This document shows positions 1 to 10,600 of a stretch of DNA of 64,000 nucleotides, piece by piece. Numbering within the stretch: position 1 is the first letter of the stretch; each line of letters opens with the position of its first letter. Source of the DNA: Ypsolopha sequella (lineage: Eukaryota > Arthropoda > Insecta > Lepidoptera > Ypsolophidae); assembly GCA_934047225.1 (NCBI GenBank), contig OW203986.1:12031221-12095220 (forward strand). Reading direction: 5' to 3'. The notes beneath the pieces were generated by a model that saw nothing but the letters and a program-made list of their open reading frames with translations, was not told the origin of the DNA and ran no database searches. The translations under genes were made by a program, and so were the position numbers.

Positions 1-216
1 TTTCCGTAAAGCAGCTTAAAACTCAACAATATTCGCCTTTTTTACATGACTACCCCCAAAAAAAGGAATGAATTGTTCATTCAGGGTTCATGTATGTATT
101 TTTCTTTATTCCATCATATCTTCTGAACGCTTTAACCAATTAAGATGAATGCGGTGTCATTAAAATCTCTATACCATTCGGATTGGCACTGGGTATAAAA
201 GTATTAAATAAAATTA

Positions 217-408
217 AATAATAAGAAATATTAAAAACCACGAATCCCATAATTTCAAAATGAACTTAGTAACGATACCCATGCAGTCTGGGGACATACA
301 AAACAACACGTACCCAATGTAGAGCTGTCTCCTGATTGCACTGGGTGTCGTTACCAAGTTCAGTTTAAAATTATGGCACTCGTGTTTTTTTAATGTTTTT
401 ATTATCAT
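217..408. mobile_element. Fold-back MITE, present only in copy 1
   Basis: The two halves are imperfect reverse complements: CACGAATCCCATAATTT on the left answers AAATTATGGCACTCGTG on the right, with arms of about 90 bp and a short centre. The matching place in the right arm (after 57842) lacks it and holds unrelated sequence. No coding capacity. Confidence 0.7.
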
Positions 409-410
409 GA

Positions 411-660
411 GTCAACCATTTTCCCAATTCAAGTCCAAGATATAATAACAAAACAACATGAAAGGGATATGCAAAAAATGGTAAGTTCCGACTTTGTTTA
501 TCTAAAGACAAGACCATAAATCACGTCGTTTCGGTATGTGAAAAACTGGCTGGCACTTATTACACAAAAGACAACAATATTGCTTAATACATACACTGGG
601 CTCTAGCTAAGAAATAAATCTTCGAAATTCCAAAGCACACACACACACACACACACACAC
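411..660. repeat. Unmatched intron sequence with a (CA)n microsatellite at 636-661
   Basis: No gene is recognisable here. An uninterrupted run of about 13 CA units lies at 636-661, immediately before the point where similarity to the right arm resumes (660 with 58364). Confidence 0.7.
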
Positions 661-779
661 AGAAGAATCACCACCTGTCACCTTAAGTTATCGAAAATGA
701 CACGGCAAAAATTATGTGGGAAATACCTATCCAAACCAATGTCCCACACAGAAGTTCACAACAGACCGGATATTGTAAA

Positions 780-985
780 TTACAATATATATATATATAT
801 TTTTTAATAAAAAATCAAAAAGGTATTCTATATTTGGTTACTTTCTTCTACCAAAGCTACAAGCAATGGGAATTGGATAGAATAGCTCCAAATAGAGAGC
901 TGACCATCCGCCTGTACCCATCATCATTAATTACATTATTATTACAATTTGTAATAATGTAATTAATGATGATGGTTTCGAGAAA
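780..985. repeat. Locally inverted segment ending in a near-perfect palindrome
   Basis: 828-925 matches the reverse complement of about 58940-59045 in the other duplication arm, so this piece is flipped between copies. The right edge, 918-975, is a palindrome built from CATCATCATTAATTACATTA and its complement around a short centre. This is typical of a template switch or fold-back repair. Confidence 0.6.
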
Positions 986-1505
986 CCACCGGCACTAGGC
1001 ACCGGTTTCGAGAAATCTTTAAAAAAACACAAAAATATGTATGTCCTCCCCCCTTTTCTCCGAAATTGGTAGACCGAAAAATATGAAAAAAATTTCGATT
1101 ATAGATCATAACTGGCCAATTACAGAAAATTTTTAGCGATTTAAAAAAAAGTGAGCACAAATGAGAAATATAAAAAATAAGTAAAATAAATAAAAAAATA
1201 TTAAGTAAAACTACAATATGGGTAACAAATTGTAGGTATTAAAAAGCTGATTGTAAAAAATATATAGTTTGGCTACATTTAATTGCATCTATTTCGAGAA
1301 ATCATAAAAAAAATTATATCCCCCCTTTTCTCCAAAACTGGTGGACCGAAAAATATTTAAAAATCATGGTAACATATGTTTACATAAAGATTATAGAAAA
1401 AATAAATCGGTTGAGAAATTCACAAAAATAAAACAAAATTAAGTTTATCATCCATAATACGGAACCCTAGGTATCCGAGTCTGACTCGCACTTGGCCGGT
1501 TTTTG
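985..1505 (-). repeat. GCGAGTC-type interspersed repeat, truncated copy
   Basis: It ends with GTCTGACTCGCACTTGGCC followed by GGTTTTT, the same terminus as the copies at 41855-42600 (opposite strand) and 59165-59940. The far end, with its CCGTCCGT stretch, is missing. The sequence is AT-rich with no ORF. The family looks like a non-autonomous element widespread in Lepidoptera; its class is unknown. Confidence 0.7.
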
Positions 1506-1561
1506 TTTTGTTTTTAATATAACAAAACGAATTTGAATTTTTAAAAAATCAAATTAGCATA

Positions 1562-1787
1562 ATGGTGGTATATCCATCCCTAATAGCCGGGTATTATATG
1601 GAACAGACTGGTGACGGGCAGCGGCGTCACTGGTGCGAGGGTTCCGGCACCGCACTCACCAACCCGCCTGCCCAGCGTGTGTGAGTATGGGCAACTCTTC
1701 CAGGATGACCGCCGGGAGTGAGAAAGTCTTGGAAAGGCTTATGTCGAGCAGTAGACGAACTAGGCTGATGAATGGATGATGGATGAA
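1562..1787 (+). mobile_element. Short 5'-truncated retroposon with GATG-type tail
   Basis: It runs from TGGTGGTATATCCATCC to a tail of ATGGATG units. The same sequence occurs at 59984-60222 and, reversed and longer, at 25075-25437. The tail and the target duplications seen in the other copies point to a SINE or the 3' part of a LINE. Confidence 0.65.
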
Positions 1788-1816
1788 TTATCACAATGGC
1801 AGCTATTTATGGAATA

Positions 1817-3209
1817 CTAGCTTCTGCCCGCGGCTTCGCCCGCGTGGCCTACAGGAAACAAATTTAATTTTTTCAGAAACAAACATTATAAGTGCTCTCA
1901 CCCCCTCTGGGAGTCAAGGTGTAGTGCTCGGCCGAAAAAGTCGCATGCTCGGCCTTTGGCCTCGCCAGAGTGCCAAATATGGGGACACACTGATCAAAGT
2001 TTTCCGAAAAAGTGTCAAAATCCCTATCAGTTGTCAAAAAATGACAAATTTGAATACTGCACCGTAATTGGCGACCCCGTATGCCCCTTGATACCGAGTT
2101 TCATGCAAATCGGAATACTTTTTGAGACCTGTCAAAAAACTGTCAAAACCTGTCAAATAAAATCATGTAGCCCCAGCTTGACCGATCACTATAGTTGAAA
2201 CCCGAGCTCCTTACAATTAGCCGTTCGGGAGATATGGCCGATCAAAATTTTGGCAATCTTTTTTGACTCTTTTTTTACCGTCATCTAGATCTTGCCGAGC
2301 CCTTTTCTTAGAGTACCATGAACATGGGTCTAGTATCAGCCGTTTGGGAGATACGGGCCTGTAAAGTTTTAAACTTCCGGCCGGTAGATGTCGTTGAGAC
2401 CTTTTCCTAGACACCCATATACAGGCCGTCAAAGTTTTGACATAAAAAAAAAAAAACTTTTTTAGCACCTTATGGTCCAACCCCTAGGGATTCCGTTCCA
2501 AAGATATTTTGCTGGGATATAGATATATATAGAAAGATAGATTTACAGATAGATAGATAGATAGATTGTGGATATGAAATTCGATGCCATTTTCGTAATT
2601 AACGTCCCAAAAAACCATAAAAATGACACCCATATTGATATTTACACATTTCAACATTTCAACCCCATCGCACCTTAACAGGGGATGATGGTATTTCACG
2701 TCCACTACATTGGATATAGAAATCGTTGTTGTTTTCGTAATCAGCGACCCGATAAACCATATAAACGATACCCATGTTGGTTTTCAGACTTTGTCACCCC
2801 ATTTCCCCCTTTTAGGGGTTGATTCTGGAAAAGCCTTTTTCACGTCCACCACGTTGGATTTTAAAATCGTTGTTGTTTTCGTAATCAGCGACCCGATAAA
2901 TCATACTTCCCCCTTTTAGGACTTGAATTCTGAAAAAACCTGAAACACATGTTTACTCATTTATGAATAGGAGTACTCCTGTGAAGTCTCGAAGAAAATA
3001 GTCAAACTAATCTTGTTTCCCCATACAAATTTTGGACCCCCGTTTCACCTCATTAGGGAGTGAATTTTGAAAAATCCTTTCTTAGTAGATGTCTAAACTA
3101 TATAAGGTATCTATAAGCAAAATTTCAAGTCTATAGGAGCAGTGGTTTAGGCTGAGCGTTGATATATCAGTCAGTCAGTCAGGACTTTGAATTTTATATA
3201 TACAGAAGA
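1817..3209 (-). mobile_element. Non-autonomous Helitron-like element, copy A
   Basis: On the minus strand it starts with TC (TCTTCTGTATATATAAAA) and ends with a hairpin of CCGCGGGC type followed by AGAAGCTAG. The right duplication arm shows the empty site GGAATA|TTAAAAA, so the element sits exactly between A and T with no target duplication. TC start, CTAG end, subterminal 3' hairpin and AT target are the Helitron hallmarks. It is 1393 bp and codes for nothing recognisable. Copy B at 23305-25001 is the same family on the other strand. A run of GATA units lies at 2521-2570. Confidence 0.85.
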
Positions 3210-6200
3210 TTAGAAAAATACACATGATTTCTATTTAGAAATAAAAATATTTGGTGACTTTCCTTTATCCTAATTTCCTAGGGGCGTTCTCTCCTCAAAT
3301 ATGTCGCTTCTTTTAATAAATCTAAGTATGTCTGTGTACTAACGATACTTGTGGTCTTCCTCCTTGATGTGGTCGTCACTAGTGGCGAGGGTTGGAACTA
3401 TGATGTTGGTAAGCCGATGCAAAAAAAAACACTCATCGCATGATGCAAACGCCAATTCTAAGAATTTTTAATTAATGTACAAAAAAACACTAATGATTTG
3501 ATGATGACAGGTTCTTTGAAGTATGATAAAATCAGTTGAATGAACACCACTCAATATGAATTAAAGTCATTATGGCAAATAAAACTCACTGCAATAAACA
3601 AATGTGTGAGATAAACACTGTGAAATAAACAAAAAACGGTAAAAAATAACAGTTATCTCGCTTAATCACAAAAAACTAATCAATTCATAAGTACGCACAT
3701 AAACAGTGAAAATGCCGCCATTACATACTAAATAAATATTCGAACTTCCGAAAAATCAAACCGAACTACACTTCTATTTAAAAAATAAAACTCGCGATGT
3801 ATTTTCTTATTGCTTTCTTATTTTAAATTTTGCAATCATATCACCTGCACTTGTCTACGCCTCAAAAAGAGAAAAAAAATGTGAAAAGCGTTTTAATTAG
3901 AGAGAGAGAGAAATACTTAACCCGACCGGGCATCAGCCTATTCTTTAGAGCGAATTGCCATGTTGCTCAGTACGGGAGCCTGCCCAAAAGTGCCCAACGC
4001 GGCAACGTTGCAAGGTTAGCTAAAAATGAACCGCCTAACCTTTGATTAACTTAATTAATCAAAGCGCCTAACCTCCCAATTTTGTGCAAACCATGTTGCA
4101 AACATATAGCGCTACGCGCCATAATGAGTTGAAGATTTGCTTATACGTTTCGCGCAGGCATGTTTTTTTTAGTAATAATTCTTAGAAGCGCACAAAAATA
4201 ATTGTACATTAAAATAATGAATGGTATATACCTATTGGTACTAGGTTTCCTTGGTTGTAGTTGGACATATTTCTGAAAGGTAAGCCGGTGTGAATCAGCT
4301 TCTATGGAGCCTTCGCCACTGGTCGTTACCAAGTATCTCCCATTTTAGGCTAGAATATATGAAGCATTCTCTGAAGTAGTGCTTACTCGTTTCCTCCTCG
4401 CCGCAGTGCGGAAACGAGGGATTCCCCTGTACCTTCATTATTGACAGATGTCTATTCAGCCTGCCGTGGCTAATTAGAATAGGTACCTACCAACAAACCT
4501 AGGTTGATTCTGCTCAGGTTAAGAATATACCTTAATTTTTTGTAGACGACGCGCGACGTTCGAGAGAAACATCTTCGACTGTCGGCAGCCCTCGATGTTC
4601 CTCCATCATAGATCTGCTGATTCTTCTGAAGCCAGGTGGCTTATTACCTTGTTAGTGACGTTTGATCAATATGATTGATTCATGTTCGATATGATTACGC
4701 ACAAAACAGTCCCCTGATTCCGACCACTGGCATAGATTTATCTATGCCACTGGTAATAACTGTCCTCTCCTACTAGAAGAAAATAAGTTAAAAATTTGGT
4801 ACCCTATCTATAGCATAAATTAAAAAATACATTGTTCTATGTAATTAAAACTTTAAATGCGTGTATATAGTGTCAACATTTTTTGAGACACAATTAACAA
4901 AATTTGTAAGAGCGTATTATAGCAAATATTTTAGTATAAACAATAACAGTGGCTTAATTTTTTTTTATCTACTCCCGCACTGCAATAAGGTAATAAACAT
5001 CAAAAGCAATTTTATAAGGACCTACGTTGTATATCCAATGCTATAATATTACATTATAACACCGCGATCTTGCGCTGTGATTGGCTCAATTTATGATAAC
5101 ACCGCTAGAGAGCCAATCAAGAACAGATACGAGCAATAAGTACCTTATTTCTTAAGCCACGGCCCCTTTATCCTGATTGGCTTTCAAGGCAGCATTACCG
5201 GGACGACGCACCCGAGATTCATAAACGGGTGTCCTTCTTCTCATTTTTCGTGAAATTGTTAGTTGAAAATATTATAAAAGACCATATGTTTGATGGTCCT
5301 GATAAAATATTGTGTGCAACTGAAAAAAATTATTGCAAAATGTTAAAACAAGCACTCGTCTCCCAATCTCTAAAATTATGTTACAGTTGCACTAAATACT
5401 ATTAATAAATTTTATTTATAATCGACTTCAAAAAAGAAGGAGGCTCTCAATTTAACCATTTTTTTTTTCGCTTTTTTTGTCTTTGTTTCTCCATAACTCC
5501 GTAATTTTTTAACCAATTTGAATGATTCTTTTTTCGTTTGGAAGAGTTTGCTTCCAAGCAGGTTTCATTTTAGGTTTGGTCATGATCTGATGAAGGTTTT
5601 CAGAGGTAGGCAGTGTAACTCCTCAGAAAATGACAGAATACCTTTCGAGATTAGGTACCTAACCACTTTGTACCAGGATATACAAATTATAACGAATCAT
5701 TGTCAATGTACCTAATAAAAAGATGAGTCGTCAGTGCATTACAGTGAAAAAGGCGGAATATTATTATACATGGTGACTTTGTGTGTCCGAATCATAGACT
5801 AATTAGTCTATGGTCCGAATTCATACTGTTTTTGATTTGCTATGCAACTTGTATTTTTAACCGACTTCAATTCGACTGTATTTTTTAGCCATTGTTACGC
5901 CTTAATTCCTGAACTAGAATAGAATTGAATAATTATTTATTAAAGCGTCAAAGGCTCACTTTGTTAGTAAAACTATGTTAGTAAGAAAACTGTACAATAA
6001 TAATAAAAAAAAAACTAACTTAAATAAAAAAATATGCACGTGATTTTGCATTTTGCACATGATGTTTCAAATCAATGCAACTGATTTGAATGTTTTTTTT
6101 TTGTTTGGAAGAATGTGCTTCCAGGTAGGTCTCATTTTGAGTTTGGTTATGATTTGATGAAGATCTTAAGATATAGACAGTGGAACTCTTCAGAAAATGA

Positions 6201-6600
6201 CAGCATAACTCTCGAGATTGAAATAATCGCTCTGTACCAGGATGCTGATTGCAGGGCAATATTTGAAAATCGACAATCTTCCACCTGACCTTCGATCCTG
6301 GGCTTATTACTATAAAACTCCTCAACGGATAACACTGGGTTAGGTTGCTAATTGCCCTTCAATTCTAGGTAACAAAATGTTTCAGGAAGAAAAAAGTCGG
6401 CAAAAGTGTTGTTTCGGTACCATCGGTCATTATATACAATTATTTTTAATTTTTTCGTGAATGACTGCTGTCACATTTGAGGTCGGTCACTTTTGTTAAA
6501 AGTTTATTTTATTATGAACGTAGACGCTGAGCTTCCTTACCTATGGGTCTTAGGGCGGGAATGTGACTAGGACAAACCCGATCTGTAGATCTAGTAAAAG
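3210..6600. other. Intron sequence without recognisable genes
   Basis: 3210-5690 is shared with the right duplication arm and holds only AT-rich sequence, a GA microsatellite near 3901 and several ATTGG/CCAAT words near 5070-5180. A segment of about 200 bp at 5515-5715 recurs in diverged form at 6085-6245 (shared phrases TTTGGAAGA and AGAAAATGACAG), showing an old local repeat. I see no exon of either gene here. Confidence 0.6.
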
Positions 6601-6616
6601 CTACACAAATCTACAA

Positions 6617-7470
6617 ATACATACATACATTCATATACTCACGGCTGTCTCCAAGAGGGGTAGGCAGAGACTTCAGATTTCCATCTGCTACGATCCAGAC
6701 ACACCTCTTTCGCCTCTTACACATCCATCAATCTAGTCATACAAGCTCTTCTATTCCGGGTACTTTTGACATGGCCCTTCTCCAATATGTTGCCAATTTG
6801 GTCAGCATACGTCTTCCTAGGGCGCCCTGGTCGGGCTGTACCTTCCACTTGCGCACCATAAATTTCTTTCGTCACACTATTTTCATTCGTCCTCTCTACA
6901 TGTCCAAACCACCGAAACATTCCTTTTTCCACTACATCTTTTTTCAGGCCGCAACGATTCCGAATTTCGATATTTTTCAGTCTGTTATTCAATGTTAAAC
7001 CACACATACCAAGTAAAGAACTCTTTTTCACTGCATTCACTCTACTTTGATGTTTATCTTGCCATACCCAACATTCATTACCATAGATAAGTGTAGGAGC
7101 CAACAATCCATTATGAACCCCCAATCGCGCCTTTGCAGTGACGTTTCGGCTGCCCATTTGTTCATCGGCGTATAAGAGGCATTAGATAAGTAACTTTCCT
7201 AACTTCAGTGCACAGTTACGCTCTTTTAAATCATTTAAACAGCTGTCCATTAATAGATTGAATAGCCACGGTGACGCTACACATCCTTGTCTAATTCCTC
7301 CAGAGATGTTAAACCAATCAGTGAATGCCCCGTTAATCCTGATGCAAGCACTGGAATTTTCGTAGAGAGATTTCAGGGCTCGCACCAGGTGGCTACTCAC
7401 TCCATCCACGGACAGTGGGCCCACAAGCCATAACTCACCACTCTATCGTAAGCTTTTTCTAAATACAATT
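6617..7470 (-). pseudogene. RTE-like LINE reverse transcriptase, internally deleted
   Basis: Read on the minus strand, the N-terminal part has LEKAYDRV (RT motif A), then GGIRQGC and SPWLFNLLMD (motif B region). The frame then jumps near 7175 straight to a C-terminal part with LLAPTLIYGNECW and MFRWFGHVERTNENS. The catalytic Y-A-D-D segment and the following domain have been deleted. In-frame stops occur, one of them soon after motif A. Downstream, near 6620-6630, short ATAC repeats resemble an RTE-type tail. It lies antisense in intron 2 of P450 copy 1. Confidence 0.75.
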
Positions 7471-7545
7471 TCCTATTTTTCTTTTCTAAATTCAAATTCT
7501 AATTAAATAAATATAATATTGTAATAGCACTTTTTGATTACGCAG

Positions 7546-7636
7546 GTACTTATGTCTGGGACGAAATACATTAAAAAAGGTTTTTTATACAGTTTCCTCA
7601 AACCTTGGCTACAAGACGGTCTTCTTCTAAGTGACG
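7546..7636 (+). CDS. P450 copy 1, exon 3
   Basis: The acceptor is TTACGCAG and the donor GTAAAA. The 91 nt encode a segment containing [14 protein letters not shown], the classic CYP4 stretch just before the C helix. Phase 0 at the start fits exon 2 of copy 2, which ends after a complete GAG codon. It ends in phase 1, with the glycine codon split across the intron. Confidence 0.88.
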
Positions 7637-10600
7637 GTAAAAATAAACTGTATTTTTGTATGGTTTTATCTAATAAATATTAAAAATATGTTTTTGGAGC
7701 GAAGTTCCTTATCGCACGTTATACTTCAAACTCCAGACGCTTGGCGAATGCTTTTTTGTATCCTTTTCTATAACGCTTCTTACCGCATTTCATAATACCT
7801 ACGGGTTGGATGAGAGACGCGAGTGACGGGTGGACCGCGCGGCGCGGCGCGGCGCCGTGGTGGCTTGCTTGCGCGTCAGTATTTGGGCACTTCATTCCAA
7901 CCGGGTGTCCCATGACTCCCACGTCAACTCTCGACTTTTTTCAATGCAGCTGTAGTACACAGAATGTTGGCAGACTCTCAACCAGAAGTTCTATACTCGA
8001 TTCCCGTCTGGCCAAAACAATAAATCGCCCCTCCGGCAAAATTCAAGTAATACATTACAAATATATTATGATCAATCACAACATACACTCACGGACACTG
8101 TTGGTTGGTTATTCTCCGTATTTGATTATAACGGCCAAAATACAACTTTTAGCTAAGACAACTTAAAGTTAAAAGTTAACAACTTGTAAACATACTTGGC
8201 TTTTATTTAAGTTATGGACTGAATCGAATAAAAATAAGATCATATCGCTAAAACTGATTAAATTTTTCAAGCTGACAAGTTAAAAAAAGGAATTGCCCTG
8301 GTAGACGTGGGACTACCGGTAGACATGGAATCATGGGCAGACTTGGGCGCTGACGGGGTTTTGTCAAACTTCAAATGGTTGCCATCTTCTAAGTTCTCGC
8401 CTGATTTCTTTGATATCTTTCACACAAACGTGTTCTTTGATTTTTTTTTGTTGACGCTCTGCATAGGATTTGCCGGTTTTCGGGAGTTTTATCATGATTT
8501 TTAGGTAGAGACATTTCAAATTTTTGTGTCCAAATGTTGTTGTTATTTTTTGTGAATGCTACTGGCCCTCAAAATTTATGTTAATGAAGAGACCAAGTTT
8601 TGAGGATCACAACGCACTTTGTATTTTTGCGATTTTTTGGACTTGTAGTTCCTGAGATATTAAAGTTTTAGTGGAGAAAATTGGACATTTTCGGTGTAAA
8701 AACACCCTTACGCAGACAAATCCTAGAGGCGACTAAAGTCAGTTGTCAAAATTTTCAGTTCTATTGGTGGAAGGGAGTCGAGTGACTCAATCATCTGATA
8801 CCTGGTTTTCTGGTATTGGTTGAGAGATAATGGTATGCCGAATGTGCATTGAAACGTAACGGTCGGTTTTCGCGAAACGTGCGATTTCATGTTCCATGCC
8901 AAAAAATTATTAACATTGGTCCATAACTGCACATTTTGGTAACAGACACAAAAAGATTTTCATTATCTTTAACTGTATTATAGTTTCTTTCCTAGACAGA
9001 AAAACCCTTATAAATAGAACCACTTTGTTGTCCGTCTGACTGGAAATTTACAATTTATTGCGATCTACACTTTATGTTAGTAGGTACGTTGTAAGCGTCA
9101 CGTGTCGGGTGAATGAGTGTAATGGTTGAAGTGTTTAGTTGACATAATAATATATTCATATAATTTATATTTTCATTCAACGCATTTTCAGGTTCAAAAT
9201 GGCATCACCGCAGGAAAATTCTAACGCCGACATTTCATTTTAATATTTTACGTCATTTCCACACGATACTTGAAGAAAGCAGTTGCAAACTTGTGGAAAG
9301 CTTGAAAGCTGAATTGGCCAAGCCAAGGACCGATATTTCCTCATTTGTATCGGAGTTCAGCCTGCATAGTATATGTGGTAAGTAATTCTTGTCCTCGACT
9401 ACACGTATAGTACCTACACGTACCCCTTACATTTTGATAACATAAGGAAGTAACTTAGAACAGTACACTAGAGTTAATAAACACATAGCTACTTAATTTA
9501 TAAACTTTTAAACATTTTCTGGATTTTGTGGTAGCTGTTATTGGATTAAAATTATGTTTATTTTGCGAAATCCATCGCTATGAATACTCTAAATATTATT
9601 AGAGTGCATTAAAAACTAGAAAATAACAATCAGAAACAAATCCAAAGACAAGAATTTGAAAAACTTCAAATCAAATCAAATCAAAATCATTTATTTGTTC
9701 AACATAGGTCATATTAGATATTACATATTGGTATGTCCAAGCCATGCTGCGCCTTAGTGGCATACAAATATTAAAGTTTATTAAAATTAATATATACACA
9801 AGAATTAAATACAAAAACTACAAATTAAAATTACATCAAACAATACACAATGCAATGCCACAGAATATCACAACATTTTCTTCATATCATAAATCGGTCG
9901 TGCGTGCTATTGTATCTTCTAAAAACTCATTTATGTAACTTATTATAGACTTTAGGACCCATACCTAGAATACTTTTTTTCAAGAGATCTGTATTTGAGG
10001 GATTAGATGCTACCATATTTTGATGCCTTTTACTTTTGAACTTTAAAAGTAAGTGTTTATTAGATTTAACAAATACTGCCAACTCATAAATATATAAGGA
10101 AGGTAAAGTTAAAATTTTAAGCTGAATGAAATGAGCTTTGCAGTGGTCAGTTTGCCAAAGCCGCTCTATCGCTCTTACACATCTCTTTTGTGCTCTAAAA
10201 GCTTTTTCTCTGTCAGTTGAGTTACCCCAGAATATTACGCCGCACCTAATAATCGAATCGACATAGCCAAAGTAGGCGCTGAGAACTGCTTTTTTGTTTA
10301 CAACCTTCGACAGCATATATAATACGTATGAGAATTGATAAAGCTTTTTGCAAATATGGTCAATATGTGGTTTCCAGGATAATTTAGAGTCAATATGTAA
10401 ACCTAGGAATTTAGTCAAGTCAGTATTATCAATTTTAGTATTTAAATATGAGATGTCAAGTGAAATAGGTGTAAGTCGTTGTCGAAATTGCATAATTTTA
10501 GTCTTATTTAAATTTATTTTTAAATTATTACTTTGTAACCATTCAATTATACATCTTAGCGTGTCATTTATTGCTGATTCTTGGTTACTTTTTCTACAAA

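Larger units (their letters stand above)
1..5690 (+). repeat. Left arm of a tandem duplication (P450 copy 1, intron 2)
   Basis: This intronic stretch aligns in the same order with 57679-64000. Clear blocks are 1-164 with 57679-57842, 660-780 with 58364-58500, 990-1816 with 59438-60236, 3210-4197 with 60237-61215, and 4197-5690 with 62547-64000. Blocks look nearly identical apart from scattered mismatches and indels. The differences are mostly whole insertions: 217-408 and 1817-3209 are present only here, while 61216-62545 is present only in the right arm. Extrapolating, exon 2 of this gene copy ends about 85 bp before the window. Tandem gene duplication is the simplest reading; a duplicated haplotype in an assembly would look similar. 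Confidence 0.85.

Noticed and set aside
3880..3912. Coding signal around the GA repeat
   Set aside because: The short reading frame there (also at 60840-61082) differs in frame and length between the duplication arms, so it is not conserved as protein.
5040..5210. CCAAT-box-rich promoter
   Set aside because: The same sequence occurs in the intron of both P450 copies with no gene following, so ATTGG words here are probably part of an old repeat.
6771..6998. Plus-strand frame of 75 codons
   Set aside because: It is the antisense shadow of the RTE-like reverse transcriptase on the minus strand.
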